A DNA stretch of 64,000 nucleotides from Hyaloraphidium curvatum (GCA_025558095.1 JAIVFI010000018.1:372001-436000); one strand, 5' to 3'. Shown: positions 21,816 to 35,611, counted from the stretch's first letter. Program-made: numbers and translations. Notes: generated by a model not told the origin, from the letters alone.

Positions 21816-24800
21816 ATGTCGGGCGACAAGGCTGGCGGCGCTGCGCCGCTGCGGCGTCTGCAGCAGCTGTCTGCCGTCCTCGATGGCGCCAAGCAGGCGA
21901 AGCGCGCCGACGACGACGACGAGGGCGACAGCGCGGTCGCGTTCGACCAGGGCATCAACGGAGGTCGGCGCCTCGCCCGGCCCCGTCCGTGCGATCCTCA
22001 CGCCGCCCTTTGCCCGCAGCCCGCTCCGTCACCATCGGCGACGTGACCGTCGCGATCACCTCCACGCCCAACCCCGAGAGCGTGCCCGAGTACACCGAGC
22101 CGCTGTACGAGGAGTCGCAGGAGGTGCTGCGGCACCTGCGATGGATCATGCAGAAGGACCGGCTGGGCCAGGACGTCTTCCTGCTCGGGCCCCCCGGCCC
22201 CATGCGGCGGGCGCTCGGTGGGAGAGGCCGTCACATGTTCCCCCGAAAGGCCTCTGATCTGCGGCCCGTGCAGCCATGCGCTACGCCCAGCTAACCAACA
22301 GGGAGATCGAGTACGTGCCCTTGTCCAAGGACGTGACGGACGGCGACCTCAAGCAGCGGCGCGAGATCGCCGGCGGCTCCGCGTTCTACGTCGACCAGGC
22401 CTGCGTGAGGGCGGCGACCGAGGGGAGGATCCTGATCCTGGACGGCATCGAAAAGGCGGAGCGGAACGTGCTGCCCATCATCAACAACCTGCTGGAGAAC
22501 CGCGAGATGTCGCTCGGTGGGGATCTTCGGGCCGGGCGGAACGTTGGAAGTCTGATTCGACGCACCACACCGCAGAGGACGGACGGTTCCTGGTGCACCC
22601 CAAGCGCTTTGACACCCTGGCGAAAGACCACACCAAGGAGGAGATCGACAACTGGAAGGTGGGCAGGGTTGCGCCTCCTTGGGGGTCACCGCTGACGCCG
22701 CCTGTGGCCTTCGTGCGTCAGCTCGTCCGAGTGTCGGACCGCTTCTACGTCATCGCTCTGGGGCTTCCCGTGCCCCGCTACGAGGGGTACCCTCTTGATC
22801 CGCCTCTTCGGTCGCGGTTCCAGTCCCGCTCCGTCGGGCCGCCCAACTACAGCTCCCAGCTGGATCACCTCCACAAGATCGGCCCCAACGTGCCGCGCCG
22901 TACCCTGGAGAGGCTGGTTTCGCTGTCGACCGTCATCCGGACCCTTCCCAGGGAAGCCTCGGTCGTCGTTCCGGAGTACCCGCTGACGGTGGAGCGGGCG
23001 GTCAAGATCCTGGAAAAGTTCCCCGGCGCGAGGGAGCGCTGGTGCGTCGACGTCACCTACCCGTGGACTCTGCTGCCCAACTGGGAAACGGAGAAGCGCC
23101 GCGTCGTGGAGGCCGGGTTCCAGCGGTTCGGGTTCCTCGGTGACGACAAGCAGGCGATCGTCGCGGCCACCCAGGCCGAGCAGGAGCTGCCGAGGCTCGA
23201 GCCCGGCTACCGGTTCGTGGACGTGCAGAAGCTCCCTGCCGCCGCCACGGTGGACGGCAAGCGCAGGCAGTTCCAGGCGACCGTCAGGGTCCGCCCGGTC
23301 GCCGGCAATGCCGGAGGCGAGGTCACCACGACCGCGTGGGCCGGTCCCTACGCCCCGTCCAAGGCCCCCGGGTTCGTGGACACCGACTACCACAGCGCCG
23401 TCGTCACCAGCATGATCATGTGCCACGCTGCGTTCGGCGACTTTTGCGTCGTGGGCGAGAAGGGTGCGGGCAAGTCGGCTTGCATCAGGGCGTTCGCCAA
23501 GGCACTGGGCTACCGCGTCGAATTCATCCCCCTCTACAAGGACATGTCCGCCAGAGATCTGCTGCAGAGGAGGAGCACGACCCTGTCGGGAGACACGATC
23601 TGGGAGATGAGCCCGTTGGTCAAGGCCGCTCTCGACGGCTCCTTGGCTATCCTGGACTCGGCGGATGCCGTGCCCCCCGCCACGCTGTCGACCATCGCCA
23701 GGCTGATCAGCGAGCGCGAGATGCCGCTGCCGGACGGCACGTTCCTCGTCAGCCACAAGCGCTACGCCAGCCTGATGCGCAGGAACAACTGGAGCGTGCA
23801 GGACATGACCGACCGCCGCTGCTTCCCCATCCACCCCGCCTTCCGCATCGTCGCACTCGCCAGGCCCAACACCAAGTGGCTGAACGAGGAGATGGCCAGC
23901 ATGATGGGATGGGTCGTTATGCGCAACCTCAACTTCGACGAGGAGATGTTCGTCATCCACACCTTGTGCCCTGGAGCGGACGACGACAAGCTGACGTCGC
24001 TCATCAAGTTCTCCGGCAAGCTGCGGAGCGAGAAGGACGACGTCGTGCAGAACCTGTCACAGTCGCTCTCGACCCGCCAGCTGCTCCGGATCGCGCGGCG
24101 CATCTCGGCCTTCTCCAACGAGTCGCTCTTTGAGGCCATCCACAAGGTCGCACTTTCCAGGTTCTTGCCGTCGCTCGTGAAGACGGCGCTGGATCAAATG
24201 CTGGAGCAGAACGGCATCGAGCCGCCGCCGCCGGTCGAGGAGGAGGAGCGCCACGCCGTAGGTCCCGCGACCGCTACGTAGTGTCTCGCGCTCACGAGCC
24301 GGCAGCTTTCCATTCAAGTCCTGCCGTCGCCCGAGAACCCGGAGGCCCTCCGGATCGGCGACGTCGAGTTCCCGATTGCCAAGGACACGAACCCCCTCCT
24401 TATTCCGGACATCGTCTTCCACGACAACTTAAAGCAGACCGAGATCCTCCGTGAGATGCTCAAGGACTGGAAGCTTGGCGAGCACCTGCTGCTCATCGGC
24501 AACCAGGGTGTGGGCAAGAACAAGCGTAAGCTCGCGCGTTGCTGCGATGTCGTACGGAGCTCTGATTTGGTGGCCATGCCGCAGTGTCGGACAAGTTCCT
24601 GCAACTGCTCCGCTTGCCGAGGGAGTACATCCAGCTCCACAGGGACACGACCGTGCAGTCTCTGACGTCGACGCCCTCCATCGTCGACGGCGTGCTCCAG
24701 TACGAGGATTCTCCGCTCGTCAAGGCCGTGCGGGAAGGATTCATCCTGGTTGTGGACGAGGCGGACAAGGCGCCGACCCACGTCACCGCTATCCTGAAGA

Positions 24801-27800
24801 CGCTCGTTGAGGATGGGGAAATGGTTCTCAGCGACGGCCGTCGCATCGTTTCCAAGCTCCCCGAGGACTCGGAGGCGGCAGTCGGCGAGCGCGGGTCCGA
24901 GTACATCGTCGTCCATCCCATGTTCCGGATGATCGTGCTGGCCAACAGGCCTGGTTTCCCGTTCCTGGGCAACGACTTTTACCGCGAAATCGGTGACGTC
25001 TTCTCCTCGCATTCCATCGACAACCCGGATCAGGAATCGGAGCTTGCGCTTCTGCGCAAGTACGCGCCCCATGTGCCCGAAGACGTGCTCGTCAAGCTGA
25101 CAACGGCGTTCAATGACCTGCGTCGTCTCGTCGACGAGGGTCTGATTTCGTACCCGTACTCCACGCGCGAGCTGGTGAACATCGTTCGCCACTTGGAGGA
25201 GTTCCCGCGCGAGGGCTTGTCGAGGGCTGTTCGGAACGTTTTCGACTTCGACCAGTACGAGAAGGAGACGAAGGACCTCCTCATCGAGACCCTTCAGAAA
25301 AACGGCATCCCGGCGGGCATGGAGTCCGAGTTCAAGATCGAGCTCGGCATTGACATCAAGCTGTCCAACGCCGAGCCCCTTGAGCTGTGGGAGAGGAAGC
25401 CCGCGCAGGCTTCGGATAGGAAGGCTTGCGAGATTGACGCTAGGGAGATCAATGCGCGGGTGAGAGTGCCGCCTCGCACATCGTCGTGGCAGGTGTCCTA
25501 ACCTGAGGAGCTCAGGGTGGCTGGCCGATTGTCGCGCCCAAAGCTGTCGAAGATCTGGAGCGTGTCGAAAGTATGTTCCGGCCACAGCAGCCCGTCTGCT
25601 TTCGTGCTGAACGTATGCCACCAGGCCGTTCCGTTGTCTTCACCGAGCAGGTTTACAGCTTCAAGATCCCGACTCGTGGCGAGGCCCTCGATGTCATCGC
25701 AGGAGAGGACGGCACCCTGTTCATCATCACGACTTCCCCCGTGACCCTGCACGTCGTTGCGCCGGACCACAGGCGCCTCCTCGCTTCTATCGACCTCTAC
25801 GAGTACTTCCCGCTCCAGAAGGGTGTGTTCACCCGTTTGAGGAACCGGATCCGTAAGCTCACATTTGCTCTGAATAGCCTCGATGCAGCTGCGGATTGCC
25901 ATGCTTGGCTCGCACAACCTCTGCATCCACAACCCGATCGAGCACTCCTTGCTGATCCTGGACTTGCAAAGCGAGAAGATTATCTCCGTCCTTGTATGTT
26001 GCCGGCCGTCCTGGACCCTCTGACTTTTCCACTGACCAATTGCTCGTGCTCGCAGATGCCTGGTTTCGAGCCGCACCCGACGTCCTTCATGGTCAAGTCG
26101 TTGGCCAAGGACGGGATTCTTGGTGAGCATCAACAGTTTGCTTTGGCTTCATTGCCTTACACTCGTCGCAGTGTTCTACCAGGAGACCAAGAGCGTCGTT
26201 GTCGTTTTGGATTTCAACGAGAACATGCAGTACAACATCCGCCTTCCTTTCCGCGGTTAGTCTCGTGGATGCGCGCCACATTGCCCGCGAAATTATTGCT
26301 GACGACTACGCGTGCCAGTCGCCGGAGTCTCGCCCATTTCCAGGGAGCTTTGGATCGTTCAGTCCTACGACTACACGTTCGACAAGCGGCAGTCGTTCCT
26401 TCTCTCGCGCGACCCCAACAGCGAATCCTGGATCCCTGGTGTTGTTGAGACGCTCCGCACTTCCAACGCTCGCGACGAAAGCCGAGTTCCGCAAGTCCTT
26501 CACGTTTCGGAGGAGCTGCCTGGCCTCGCTGCGGACGGCAGCGATGCACGTTTCGTCGTGCTCAAGGAGTTCGATAGCTTCTGCACGACGGTCTCTGGTC
26601 TCCCCGACGCCTTCGCGACCGATGCCGGCGGGAGGGTGGAGTTGTTGTCCCACATTCGGGACCCTGCCTTCCCGTTGAGCACGAGGTTCATCAACCTACG
26701 CAATGTCTACCTTGAGCTTCAGCACACCGGCCAGCTTGCCGCTGTTGTGCCCACGGAGGTACGCTTGTTGCTTCCCGCGTTGATCGATCGGCAACCGACA
26801 TTATCGCTCGCAGGGTGGGCGCAACGAGGGTTTCCTCGAGATTGCGAACCCGCGTGAAAGGCGGCTTCGCCGGATCAAGATCCGTAAGTTCATACGCTTC
26901 CACGGGTTCGCGTCGGCCGCATCTGACGGGTTTGATTCGCCCAGCGCTGACGGTTCCCGTCACCATCGTTGATGAGAAGTGAGTTCCCTGCTCGGCTTCA
27001 ACTCTACTCCGCTGACGCCCTTTTGTAGGAACATCCCCACAAGCGCGATGTATGGACAATCGCATTTCGAGGCCCCTCGGTCGATCGTGAGCATGGTGGA
27101 GCTCGGGAACTCGGACGTCCTCACTCTCGACCTAAGCGGTGGGAATTCCGCTCGAAGTTATGGATCAAAGAAGCTCACGCTGACGGCATTTGGCAGGCGT
27201 GGCACGGGTCTGGCAAGTGAAGTACGAGAACTTGGTCCGCGACGCAAACAGCTGGAAGCGCCTCGTCGGGTCCCTGGACGAGAAAACGTTGCGCATCATC
27301 TACGGGGAGCCGGAGGGCGAGGGCGACGGTTCCGGCAAGGGCCAGGGTCGGGGCGAAGGCGAAGGTGAGGGAGAGGGATCTGGCCAGGGACAGGGTCGCG
27401 GCGAAGGCCAGGGAGAAGGAGAAGGGTCCGGAGGCGGTGGCGGTGGAGGAAGCGGTGGCGAGCGCGGGGAGGGTGACTATGAGCTGCAGGAGCGGGAATC
27501 TGGCACGATCGATCTGGAAAACTTCGCCCAGGTACGCTGCGAGAGGCCGAAACCTCGGGCTAGCTTAACCTTCGCGATCCAGCGCACCGCCGATCAGGTG
27601 CCTCCCGAGGTTTCGGAAGCCACCCGGGAGATGCACAACCTAGCGATGCGCAAGCGGTTGGAGCAACTTGATATGTCCGATGCCCAGATGGAGGTACGGC
27701 AGGCTTTGCGTCGCTTAGCCCCTTCGCTAAACCTTCTTGTTCAGGTGTACGCGCGCTACATGGGCAATGTTCAGCGCGAGATTCGGGAGCTCAGGGTGAC

Positions 27801-29005
27801 ACTGGAAGCTGTCGAGGCGAAGAACAAGGAGCGAGTCTGGCTCAAGAACCAGATTTCCGGTGACGTGGACGACACGAAACTGTGAGTCTCATGGCAGGTC
27901 GTGCGGTGCCGGATCTGACGCGTCGACAGGATCGAGGGCATCACCGGCGAACGGTCCATCTACAAGAGGCGTGGAGAAACCGACGAGATTGGCATGTTCC
28001 AGCAGAAGCCCAAGCGCATGATATTCGCATTCGGTGAGGCAATCGACGCACGACTCGTCTGCGCGGTAGACTGAAAGCCGCTGTGCTTGTCAGATCTGAG
28101 TGCATCCATGATGCGCTTCAACGGTCACGATGCACGCCTTGACCGGTAAGGCGGAAGCCTCGCTTAATTTCCCGCGGTCTCTCACAAATGCCTTCCAGGT
28201 CACTGGAAGTGGCTCTCATGATCATGGAATGTGCGTGCCTCGTCTATAGACTGTCTTCCATACAAGCTAACTCTCATCTCTAATTCAGCCTTCAAGAACT
28301 TCGAGCAGAAGTTCCAGTATGTCATCAGGGGCCACTCGGGAGATTCGGCCAGCGTCCCGTTCGTGGACCCTCCGCAATACCCGTCGAACGAGAAGGACGT
28401 CTTCCAGATCATCGCTCGTATGTCTGCGCATGCGAACTACTGCTTGAGCGGAGGTGGGTCGCAGTGGCGTGGTACCGTGCGCGGCTCTAACCGAGAACGA
28501 CACTGCAGACAACACCCTGTCGGCCGCAAGCACCGCTATCAAGGACGTGGTCAAGGAAGAAGGAGGTAGGTCCGCCTGAGCCACACAGCATGCAGATTCT
28601 GACCACCGCACCGCTCGTTCATGAAGATGACTACTTTGTTGTCGGTGCGTTTAGGACCCTGTTGTGCCCCTTATTGCTCTGACCCCGTGCTTCGTTTTCT
28701 TCGGGATTGCAGTCATCAGCGACGCCAACATTCAGCAGTACAACATCACGCCGTCTGCGATCTCCAAGGTCCTGAAGTCGGACGACCGCGTGAACGCCCA
28801 CATGATCTTCATCGGCTCGCTCGGTGGGAGCGCTGAAAAAATGCAGAAAACCATGGGCTCGGGGGCCCATGTATGCCTGGACAGCAAGGACGTGGGTTCT
28901 TCGCAGCGTTGCCGCCCAAAAGCCACATCAATGACGCACGAAACCCCGATCCAGCTGCCGCGCATCTTGAAGTCCATCTTCTTGAGCTCCATGACGAGAA
29001 TATAG
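21816..29005 (+). CDS. VWA8: VWA8: giant mitochondrial AAA+ / von Willebrand A domain protein
   Basis: VWA8 is a dynein-like AAA+ protein of the mitochondrial matrix face with a C-terminal VWA/MIDAS domain. The locus spans 7.2 kb with many short introns. First AAA: FLLGPPGP joined across an intron to MRRALAMRYAQLTNREIEY, and DLKQRREIAGG. Second AAA: VVGEKGAGKSACIRAFA (about 23450-23500). Third AAA: LLLIGNQGVGKNK, Walker B ILVVDEADKAP (about 24750), MIVLANRPG. A beta-propeller-like stretch follows (25.5-27.2 kb), then a Gly/Glu-rich linker at about 27306-27475, a coiled helix, IYKRRGE, FQQKPKR and the VWA core (RGHSGD near 28330, VVISDANIQQYN near 28710, FIGSLGG near 28810), ending SIFLSSMTRI. 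In-frame stops such as the one near 24279 fall in introns. The individual boundaries of the middle exons are approximate. Confidence 0.93.
27306..27475 (+). repeat. Low-complexity Gly/Glu/Gln-rich coding repeat in VWA8
   Basis: Imperfect hexa- to dodecanucleotide units encode GEGEG/GQGRG runs ending in polyglycine. The position matches the glycine-rich linker found before the VWA domain in animal VWA8. Confidence 0.85.
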
Positions 29006-29037
29006 ATCGAAGGGTTGTGTCTTCTACTAGACGCCTT

Positions 29038-30389
29038 CTACATCGAGGCCCATTGGTTGCCGACCCAGCCGACGAAAGAGCCTAGCTTCAGCGCCTTGTC
29101 CGCCGCCGCGTACTCAGACCCGCTATCGCCCGCAGGCGAGCGGCTTAGAATGCCAGCAAGATCAGAGAACCGCTTTCGCAGCGCCACCCGGGAAACAGAC
29201 GACGCCGCTTTCATCTCGAGCCGCCCTTCCCGAGGAGCCTTCGACCCTCGAAGGCGCCCTTCGACCAGGACCTCCGCTTTCTGGCAACCATCCCACCAGA
29301 ATGCGCTCAGCGGCGAAGTCCTCGTGCGACCTGGAGATCGAGACCAGGGGAACGTCAACGAAGAGAAAAGGATGTGCGGGCGATTGAGACGGTAGGGTGG
29401 CGGTAGTGCTGGGGCGTGAAGATTCAAGCAAGCAGCTCTCACAAGAACGACCTTATCCATACCTACTGTCAGACCCGACAATCTGCCGACTACCGCCCTT
29501 TTCAAAGCGTTGAGGTCAACATCAGAGTCCGAGGGCCGGCCAAGCCGGCCACCAACGACGATTGTCGCCAAATAGACCGGCAGGCCGATCAGATCGGAAA
29601 GCTCGCGGCCAGCAATGCCAACAACGTTCCAGCGGGCGATTTTGTCGGAGCAGGACATCGATGCGGCTATCGTTGTGTCAGACGACATTCTCGAACGACC
29701 TTCCAGTCTATGCACCCACACGCATCAGCATCTGGCCTCCCCGGTTTCGTGCGAAGCACACCGAGGCGAGAGTAATCCATTCGTCCGCGCACGACGTTGA
29801 TGTCGGAGGGTTGTTCGTTCAGATCGTCCATTCTTGCTGCGTGGTCCCGCCGCTTGCGTTCGTTGACTTCTCGCCTTTCAGCCGTCTGACTCCTGTCCAA
29901 ATACTCCATGGACGCATCTCCACAGGGCAGCTCCGATGTGAAGAAGTGGAACCGCGCCGAGGAGTTGATCGAGACCTCTGACCCCGACTCGGTCTGTGAG
30001 ACGACGATCACGTCGTCCAGATCGCCCGCGTCCTCCTCAGCAGTCTGCCCGGTTCCGGTTCTGCTCCCCCGACTCGTTACCGCGACGGCGATCCGGCTCA
30101 TTAGCCACAGACGGAACGCGCGTCTCGCGAGTATCTCGGCGTGGCAATCGACCACCAGTTCCCCCGAGCGCAGGACGCTCCCGCTTCCCAGGCACTTCAG
30201 GCCCGCAGCCACCGCGACGCATCGCATACGGCCCGGCAAAGAAATCACGATCCCGGCAGCAATGGTCCATTCGTCGTCCGCGACCCGGGCGGTCCCGGCC
30301 AGCCGATTTTGGTACGCGTCCAGAACGCATCTCGCGACGCGGTCCGCCAGGTCCTCGTCGGGCGCAGATTCGCCGTCCTTTGAGCCCAT
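29038..30389 (-). CDS. TAD1: tRNA-specific adenosine deaminase 1 (Tad1/ADAT1)
   Basis: Deaminates A37 of eukaryotic tRNA-Ala to inosine. Two exons, 30389-29722 and 29666-29038, are separated by a 55-base intron that must be removed to read ADAASMSCSDKIARWNVVG. Zinc and catalytic residues are all present: VDCHAEILARRAF (HAE), SELPCGDAS (PCxxxS part) and SCSDKIARWN. LRTKPGR precedes the intron. The C-terminal half is typical of editing deaminases and ends WASM. The stop lies only 32 bases from the stop of VWA8 (convergent), and the start faces the Mam33 start over 110 bases. Confidence 0.95.
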
Positions 30390-30499
30390 CGTGCGGGGCC
30401 CGACCGGCGCGTTGTCACCGTTGAAGCGTATTGGGCCGTGAGAGGTGGAGACGGGCAAACAAGTCAACGACGCTCTCACACCAACAAGTAGCGTTCCAA

Positions 30500-31529
30500 A
30501 TGGCCCTGCGCGCTCTCTCCCGGGCGGTACGGCCCATCTCGCGCTCTGCCCCGATTGCGGCATGCGCTGCCCGGCTCGGCCGGACGAACGGCGCCCTCGC
30601 GAGCGTCCTGTCGACAGGCACACCTGCTGCCTTCGCGGGCCCGCGCAGCGAGCGGCTCTTCGCGTCTTCGGCTTCTCGCCTCGCGGCCTCGAAGAGTGGG
30701 ATCGTCCCAATTTAGGAGAAACATCGCAGCTCATGCACTGCGATCCTGCAGGTGACAAGGAGCTCGCCGCGAAGCTGACCGAGGAGTACCAGTACGAGCT
30801 GGAGAACAACGAGGACGGCAACAAGCTGCCCGAGTTCCTGGAGAGCTTCAACAAGCAGGGCCTCTTCAAGGTCGGTTCCACGCCCTCATGCCCGTCGGGC
30901 GGCATCTCACCTGCTTCGCGGGCTTTCGACAGATCGAGGACAAGGCCGGCGAGAAGCAGGTCAAGCTTACCCGCACCGTTGGCAACGAGACGATCTCGGT
31001 CCTCTTTGCCACGGATTCCATGTCCGAATCTGAGTGGGAGGCGGAGGAAATCGAAGGCGACGAGGTGGGCTCGTTGCGGGGGTCCCAAACATCACCCTCT
31101 CAACCGCTGCGCAGGATCCCGCAACGTCTTTTGTCGTCCGCTGCACTGCGCATGTGACCAAGAAGGACGCGGGAACGTTGGAGTTCAGCCTGACCGTCTC
31201 CGATCGCGAGTTCCTCATCGATGCCGTCAACCTGGGTTCTGACTCGGCTCTGATGCTCGAGGACTCGGCATCCGCGGACTGGAAGCGTAGCGGACTCTAC
31301 GGGGGACCCGTTTTTGAAGAGCTGGACGACGTGAGTTCTGCTCGACCGCGGCCTGTCGGCTCTTGCTGAAGGACGCTTGCAGGACCTCCAAGCACTCTTC
31401 GCAAAGTACCTCGAGGACCGTGGATTCAACGGCGATCTGGCCGAGTTCATCGCGGCCTACATTGAATACAAGGAGCAGAATGAATACGTGCGGTGGCTGC
31501 AAGCTGTGGGCCAGTTCGTCGAGAAGTAG
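30500..31529 (+). CDS. MAM33: Mitochondrial p32/Mam33 (MAM33/C1QBP family) acidic matrix protein
   Basis: Acidic trimeric matrix protein linked to mitochondrial translation. The N-terminal 65 residues (MALRALSRAVRPISRS...) are Arg/Ser/Ala-rich, a clear import presequence. Exons continue through KELAAKLTEEYQYELENNED, IEDKAGEKQVKLTRTVGNE, the acidic loop SESEWEAEEIEGDE, FVVRCTAHVTKKDAGTLEFS and the C-terminal block QALFAKYLEDRGFNGDLAEF ending AVGQFVEK. At least four introns of 50-70 bases are visible between these blocks. The stop is 21 bases from the stop of COG1 on the other strand. Confidence 0.94.
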
Positions 31530-31550
31530 CCGTGTTTGCACAATACATCA

Positions 31551-34500
31551 TCAGTCAGATCCCATGAGAATGCCGCCAATGCTCGAGAGAAGAGCCTTTC
31601 CCCCTTGCTCCACGAGTGAGGAAAGAACGGACATTCCAGAAGCACTCGCCGCAGTTGCCGAAGGATCTTCCGATCCTTGGCCGTAAAGATGAAGCTGCCG
31701 TCGCTGGGGCCGGGCGATCCGCGATTCCGGCTTCGGCGACAGAAGTCCAGCCGATGGCAACGCCAGACCACGCTCCCTCGCGTCAACACCCTTGTCCACA
31801 CCCAAGTCTGCACAAGGTGTCAAGTGGGAGTGTGAACGTTGCCCCTTCACCTCTTACCTGCAGCCTTCAGCCGATCAAAACTCGGGCCCTGGTTAGACAG
31901 TGGAATCACCGGCAGAAGGGTGAATCGTGAGGCCTGAGTGGAGAGGGCCACTATGTTGTGGATCTCATGCAGGGAAGGGTTGTGTTTTCTGGCAGAGAAC
32001 AATCAGCTTCCGCGCCAGGCCAGCGCCGGACTACTTACGTTTCCACGCCTCTCAAGGCAAGCACCAACAAGGGGCCAAAGAGAACCGAGGTGCGGTAAAA
32101 GAATCTCTCCACGTTGGTTCCGATGTGCCGATCAGATATGCTCAAGTCGATCGGATCGACCTTTATGACCTCGAGTCAATGCCCATCACACTGGCCAGCG
32201 CATACGCCCACCATTCGACGAACACGAGGCACAAGATCCGCGAGATGTTGCTTTGCACGAGACGAATGTTCTGCATCCATCTCCAGCTTCGCATCTCCAA
32301 GGACTTTGCTCACAAACGAGAGATCAAAGAGCAACTGGAGAGCTCCTTTGTCCGAGATCGCGTCGGCAAAATCCGAAACAAAGCGTGCGAATGTCGCTTC
32401 AAATGATCGCGACAGAGATGAAAGCAGCCGTTGAAGTGTGCTCTGCAGCACCAGTCGTCAGACAAGGGAAGGGTCACGTCGAATTGTTCTCACCTTTTCC
32501 AGCAGATGGCCCCCGATACGATTCATATCTTGGCATACGCGGAAGAACACGTCCACAATCGGGGCGGAGGCTTGTACAGGGAGGCTAATGGACTCTTCGG
32601 CTGGAGCTCCGTCGAGATCCTCGGCCTTCACGGCAACGGCTGCAAGACATGGTCAGGTTGAGCCGCTTCGTCGTGGCATGAAAAGGACCCACGTTCCCAG
32701 ACTTCCTTGAAACCCAATGCTTGGTCCCAGTCCTCCGAACGAAGCCCTTCGTCTAGCCACTCCCCAGCCTGCCGTGCAACCATCGACAACCACGGCAGAT
32801 ATGACCGCTCTCCGATCGCAAGGAAAGCTTCCCGCACTCCAGCAAAGCGAGGATCTTTTGAGAGATCATGTTTAAGACCACGCATTGGCCGACAGTGGGT
32901 CTGCCGCTCACCAGACTCCAGCTTCCGGTCGACGGAACGCTGCGCCTTGGACTGTCCTTTGGCAAAGTCTGAATCCGGCGCAGAGAGCGCAAGGAACAAT
33001 CCTCGGCAGCGCAGAAGGATAGCACGTGCTATTCTGCCGACCAAAAGGCATTGATCGACGGCTGGTGCTGAATTCACGTAAGCGCCAATCATGCGAGCAT
33101 GCCAGGCATTGCTACCTGAAAGCACGGACTCTTCCGCCTCATGAACATCGTGGTACCGTCGCAGCAAACTGTCCAGCCCTGATGCATACTCCATGAGCGC
33201 CGCGACTCCAGACTCGCTGAAGGTGTTGCGCAGTACAAGGCCATCCCTTGCGCACACAGTTGAGGCTACAAAAGGAACCAGATAACGCGTGTGACACCCA
33301 CTGCTCCAGATGAAGATTGCCTTGCTCCAAAGGCGATGGTACTGAATCGACCGGTACTCCTCCTTTGTCCTTCAAAAGCACCTCAACGTCTTCCTGGATG
33401 TTCCGGATAGTTCGTTCAAAGGAAGATGAGATTTCCGACACCGTCATTGTCCACGGAGACATGCTCCGAGTCTGAAGGCTCGCAGCATCGGGACCAAACT
33501 TGTCTTGGCCTGCATGTCGGGTTAAGCCGAAGCGCCTATTCATTCGGTGGTCAAAGAACGCACCTGACGGGGATGTTCGGAAGCGCTCCACGAATGGGGC
33601 GACAACGGCCTCGGGTTGCTGTGCTAGTTCCTTGAAAGCTTGCCTGATTATGTCTTTGGCTCGCTCGACGAAAGGTTCTTGCATTATTGAAGCCCAAAGC
33701 GAAACTGGCCGACCCAAGAGCGCCCGGCAGATCTTCCCAAATGGCCACTCAATAACGTGACCAGTCGAGCCCCACCCACCTGGCCTCACCTCTGCCCACG
33801 GAGAATTGGAGGTAAGGTGACCATGATCTGCTTCGCCAGTTGAAACGGCGCCACCTTGTCTGGTCCTGCCGGATCCCTTTTGGACGCTCGACTCTTCCCG
33901 AGCGACATCCGCCATCAAGGCCCTCCGAGTTGCCCAAAGATGCTGCCCCGACGAGATGCTTCGCAAGACTTGGCGCATCCCCGTCCTCGCCAGGTCCGTC
34001 GTCTCGTGCATCCAGACCGCGGCCTCCTCGGCGAGGTCGCTAGGCGCGAAAATCAAGTCGTCCCCAGCCGCCGTTTGCTCCCGCAGGTTTGGAGGCAGAT
34101 GGCGTGCCATGATATGCACATTCGTCCTTTCCGAGTAGAGACCTGCCAGCCACCCCGACTGCACATCATCCGTCGCTGTCGAACCACTTTTCGCGGGAGC
34201 GAGGGCTGACGACGGTGCTGGCCCCCCAGCATCGGCGAGAGAGGCAAGTGTGGTTTCCAGCAGTGATTTGGAGTTTGGGGTAGCTCCAAAGACACCCCAA
34301 GCATGTCTCACAGTCACGAAAAGGAGGTTTGCGACCTCCGCAAGGAACTCCGCGACGTTCGTCGATCCAGCGTCGAAGGAACTGAAGAGCTCCTGCATTG
34401 CAGCTCTACGCATGTCAAAGAACGCAGCAATGGCCTGCTTGATCGAGATCCGCTCCAGAAGAATCATCGCACAGATGGAGTTTGCTATCGCCTGGCGACG

Positions 34501-35497
34501 AGAAAAGGAGTCGGCCAAAGTGCTGTCATTACGAACACTAGGCAGCGTACCTGATCCGACTGGTGCACGAACTTCAAGTTTTGCCGAGTTTTCTGCATGA
34601 TCTGCGACTGGAATCTGCTTACGGCGTCCCATTGTCGTCGGGCAACCGGAAAGGTGTCCTGCACGCGGGAGTGATTGATCGGGAAGTCAGGCCATTACCT
34701 CGTCGCCAACAACTGCCCGCTCACCAATGTGTGCACCGACGAGGAATCTCTCATCGTTTGCAGACTCCGAAAGACGTGCTTTGCGACGAGGTAGAGCTGC
34801 GCTGCCTGCAAATAGTGGGTCCGCTCAAGGTTGTACCAAATCTGGCGAGATTCAATTGAGAACGAAACCAGATGCTTTGCGGCCTACGCAGACCTGCTCG
34901 GGGGTGTCCACCAAGAGCTTTATCTGCGCGGCGACTCTGTGGACCATCGCGTCTCGGTCTACGGCGGAGGGTTTCAGAGCGTTGCCCGTAAAACAGTGCC
35001 TCCTAGAGAGTACCTGCAGAAGCAGCATCTCCGCCGGCTTCAGCTCCGGAACCCGGGCGCTTCAGAAGAGCGATGTTGCACCGCTCCTGCAGTTCCGAGA
35101 ACATCCCCTCGATCGCCTGGGCCCCACTGCGCATAGCCATGATAGAATCCGCGGCATCAATAAGCTCTCGATAGCGCTCCCTGTTCCGGAATGAGGTCCC
35201 ATGGCTCAGAGATCCCAAAGTTCGTGGGAGAGGCAACGCGACCCCACCCGACCATGACCCGGAGGTCCTGTTTCTTCGCCTCTATGTCATTCCTGGAGGG
35301 CAATGAGTCCACCTCTCTGGCATTGCTTACGTGTCTCCCACTTTATGACGTGATCCTGCCCCCGAATCGCCGCCACATTGAACCTGGCGGGGCAGGTGTT
35401 GGTCCAGTAGGTCCAGCGCGCCCAGCACTCGGTAGCACCTCCGAAACAAGGAATCGGCCTCGGAGGCTGCCGAGCCTAACTTCGCAAGGCTCGCCAT
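31551..35497 (-). CDS. COG1: Conserved oligomeric Golgi complex subunit 1 (COG1)
   Basis: Lobe-bridging subunit of the COG tether for intra-Golgi retrograde vesicles. The gene starts MASLAKLGSAASEADSLF (35497). An exon joins DLRVMVG to ERYRELIDAADSIMAMR across a 60-odd-base intron; this is the Vps51-like N-terminal signature. The middle holds the long exon 34632-33250 with RRQAIANSICAMILLERIS and KQAIAAFFDMRRAAMQEL. The C-terminal part has ALQLLFDLSFVSKVLGD, then VDPIDLSISDRHIG and RFFYRTSVLFGPLLV, then FTLLPVIPLSNQGPS, ending SSIGGILMGSD. These blocks follow the animal protein in order. About ten introns are implied, and several exact borders were not resolved. Confidence 0.87.
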
Positions 35498-35611
35498 CCC
35501 GCTTCCCGGGCGCGTACGACGCGCGACGTCGTCGCGACTTGTGGACAGTGCTGTCGGCGGCCGCGACACCGCGATCCCCAGCAGTTTTCGCACGCACCGA
35601 GCTAGGCCTCA

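Noticed and set aside
27306..27475. CRISPR-like or satellite array
   Set aside because: The repeat is in-frame coding low complexity within VWA8, with no spacers.
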